64,000 bases of DNA, taken from NCBI GenBank assembly GCA_038496675.1, contig CM076659.1, forward strand, positions 10,430,500-10,494,499, in the 5' to 3' direction. Positions within the stretch are counted from its first letter, which is position 1. The number at the start of each line of letters is the position of its first letter. A program made the position numbers and the translations under genes. Below, in pieces: positions 61,706-64,000 of the stretch. The DNA comes from Rachycentron canadum. Lineage: Eukaryota; Chordata; Actinopteri; Carangiformes; Rachycentridae. The notes under the pieces were generated by a model. It had not been told where the DNA came from and made no database searches. It saw only the letters and a program-made list of their open reading frames with translations.

Positions 61706-64000
61706 TCCTCACTGTCCTGTCTTTTCATTTAGAATGTGTTACTGTTGGTAAGACAGGAAAACAAAGATTTCTTCACTAAGCACTTAGGAAAAAAAAAACA
61801 TGGTTCTGTGTGTGCGGTCATATGTAAGTGTGTGAGAGCTACAATTGCATATTTGTATAGACATGCATGCAGTATGCAGGTACCGTACATTGTATTTTGT
61901 ATATGTGAGTTGGGAGGTTCTTGACTTCAAGTGTTTATGATTATTCTTTATCACAAAGTCTGGATGAACATTAGCAACATGAGTATGGCTTGTGTCAGTC
62001 TCAGCACCCCATAAATCTCCTCCCCACCCTGTCCCTGGCTGATGACACATGTCTCTGTCTCGCTAAACATCTTGTTCCAAAACGTTACTTGTTCCAATTG
62101 CCACGTCAGAAAGGGACACATTTTCATTACTAGGCCAGAACACACACATAGCACTTTGCTCATATATACACAGTATACTCACACAGAGGCACGCAAAGAA
62201 CCACACATGTATGCATGAGAGAACACACCAACACACACACAGAAGTGCACACGCACGCACGCACACTCACACACACACACACGGAAACAAAGCATAATAG
62301 GTACAATCCAAAAATCCCTTCTTTATGTAATCAACTTGTTGCTACAAGTTTCTACACAGTAGTCACACAGTTAGAGCAAACTTCAGACTGCACAGACAAA
62401 TGTCTCACAGGAGCACATGTGAGGCAACAGGAGACATATCAGCAACCAAACAAAAGGCTCTCATGTGATAGTGTGGTCAGCTGTCTGCTGTCTGACAGCT
62501 CTCCCGGTGTGACTAAGCAAACAACTCACTATCAGCATCGGTGATGGATGCAGTGTGGTAGCAGGAAGGCCGGCATTTCCCCGGCACACCGTAGATGCTG
62601 AAGGGCATCACTTAAGCCTAATATTCATACAAAAATTTAATTGCTGATCTCTGTGTCACCAGACATTTTCCCAGGATGCCTAACTGTGTGTCTACCTGAG
62701 AAACAAAAATTACAGAATCACAGAAAAACATATCAGAACGAACCGCCCTTGGCACAGCTGTCAATCATGTCTTGGCAAAACACACCAGAACTGGAAGAGA
62801 AAAATGTAGGAACTGCGGGATATTGAATTAGCAGAATAACAGTCTTCACACTCACACAAATGGACACACCATACAAAGTACACACATAGAGAGGTTAGCG
62901 TAGCCCTCACAGGTAATTCTGTTTGATGGCTTTAACAAGCCACCACTTCCATTTCTCTTATACTGTCTGTTTAAACACTTGCAGTATAATATTAAATTTT
63001 CTGTTTGGTCAGGCCAAATTGGCTATTTGGCTAACTTAGAGGAACAAGGTAAAAAGTATGAACCGCAGATCCCAAGGTGCACAGTAGGGTGGAGCAGTCC
63101 TCAGAGGTGATACTGTCATATTTATGAAATTTTCAGGAGTGATGGAAGAAGAAAGATTGGGGTTTGCATTTAAAAAAATCTTAATATGTGAGCATGTATT
63201 ACACACTGGTTAACACAGCAGTTGTTTCAGCACCTGTAATTCAGGGTTCATTTCACCAATTGGCCTATTTGTCTAACATATTTCTACGTGTCCAATTCCT
63301 TCCACGGGTCAATTCAAGTTCAAAAATCATACAACCATTTGTTATCTAAACCATTTTTTTTCTTTTTTCCCCTAAAAATTGACCTAGTCTTCAACATAGG
63401 GGAAAAGAAGTATATCAAATGCTGTTACTTTTGGACTATGAGCAGGATTCAACTTATATTTAGATGTACAGCCAAATAATTTGCCTGACATGCAAAGGAA
63501 TTGGCAGTTAAGTAGCAAAACCAGTAAAATTAGCAATTTATTTGTGTTGCTTTGTCTAGTAATGTTCAATGTTGGAACACTGAGACTACTTTGTAGCCAA
63601 CAGACTGTTTTGACAAAGGTATAAGGAAAATAAATAAAGTGAAAGTGTGCTTCAGTCTTCACTGTAAGTGATCTGAAAAGCACCTGATCCAGCTGTGCAT
63701 TGCTGTAAGAAGCACAAAGAACCCTTATTCACCAAAATCAATGTTGGTCACTATTCCAGAAACATAAAACCATGTGCACATTTAATTCCTGTATAATCAT
63801 CATTTAAAAGTTCAAGTCACTGTTTTGACCTGACAGGGTTGAATTCTTGAACCTTTTCAGAAAACAACACAAACAACACATCCCTTAAATTTCTTGGGTC
63901 AAAACATGCCCAACATCTTTATTTTAGTAAAAAACATTTTTTTAAAATTTTGTTCAACATAATTAATTCAATCTACACCAGATGTGAACGGAAGCATCAT
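61706..64000. other. Gene-free right end of the window
   Basis: Contains a CA/CGCA microsatellite at 62231-62282 and AT-rich unique sequence. No gene or recognisable transposon. Confidence 0.5.
62231..62282. repeat. (CA)n/(CGCA)n microsatellite
   Basis: CA runs interrupted by agaagtg and a cgcacgcacg block. Confidence 0.9.

Noticed and set aside
37736..64000. A convergent zfyve27 gene as in the recalled mammalian order
   Set aside because: No FYVE-like paired cysteine motifs or plausible exon series were seen on either strand.

Overview
This window is vertebrate nuclear DNA, almost certainly from a teleost (ray-finned) fish. It has long introns with GT/AG splice sites, abundant (CA)n and (TG)n microsatellites, degraded fish-type LINE, SINE and Ty3/Gypsy fragments, and very low gene density. 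There are no bacterial operons, ribosome-binding sites or CRISPR arrays. Nearly all open frames longer than 60 codons are chance frames or translated microsatellites.

Two genes can be supported. (1) A complete secreted Frizzled-related protein gene, best called sfrp5, lies on the + strand. It has three coding exons (24748-25300, 32049-32126, 36145-36473), introns of 6748 and 4018 nt, and a joined product of 319 aa: signal peptide, ten-cysteine Frizzled CRD, then a six-cysteine netrin-like domain. A candidate core promoter lies at about 24200-24340. Its 3' UTR has a proximal (36906) and a distal (37723-37732) polyadenylation signal. (2) A four-codon first coding exon (M-A-T-E, then a donor site) on the - strand at 2458-2447, set in a small CpG-rich patch. 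It matches the recalled start of golga7b, and a divergent golga7b-sfrp5 pair is the arrangement I recall in mammals. The rest of golga7b would lie left of base 1.

Layout: 1-2446 golga7b intron 1; 2447-2640 golga7b first exon and promoter; 2640-24200 intergenic DNA with microsatellites and a few degraded repeats; 24200-37735 sfrp5; 37735-64000 gene-free flank. The flank carries two 5'-truncated LINE 3' ends (41.3-42.3 kb and 45.4-45.9 kb), a Ty3/Gypsy reverse-transcriptase scrap (48.2-48.4 kb), and a broken Ty3/Gypsy gag-protease relic on the - strand (56.6-58.4 kb).

Functionally, sFRP5 is a secreted Wnt antagonist or modulator. The golga7b product belongs to the GOLGA7/GCP16 family of palmitoyltransferase accessory proteins. 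Nothing here shows that they act together; their linkage is synteny. I found no convincing previously undescribed system. The most useful leads are regulatory: a TA/CA tract beside the sfrp5 exon 3 acceptor, a perfect 19-bp inverted repeat and two transcription-factor motif clusters in intron 1, and CTCF-like sites.
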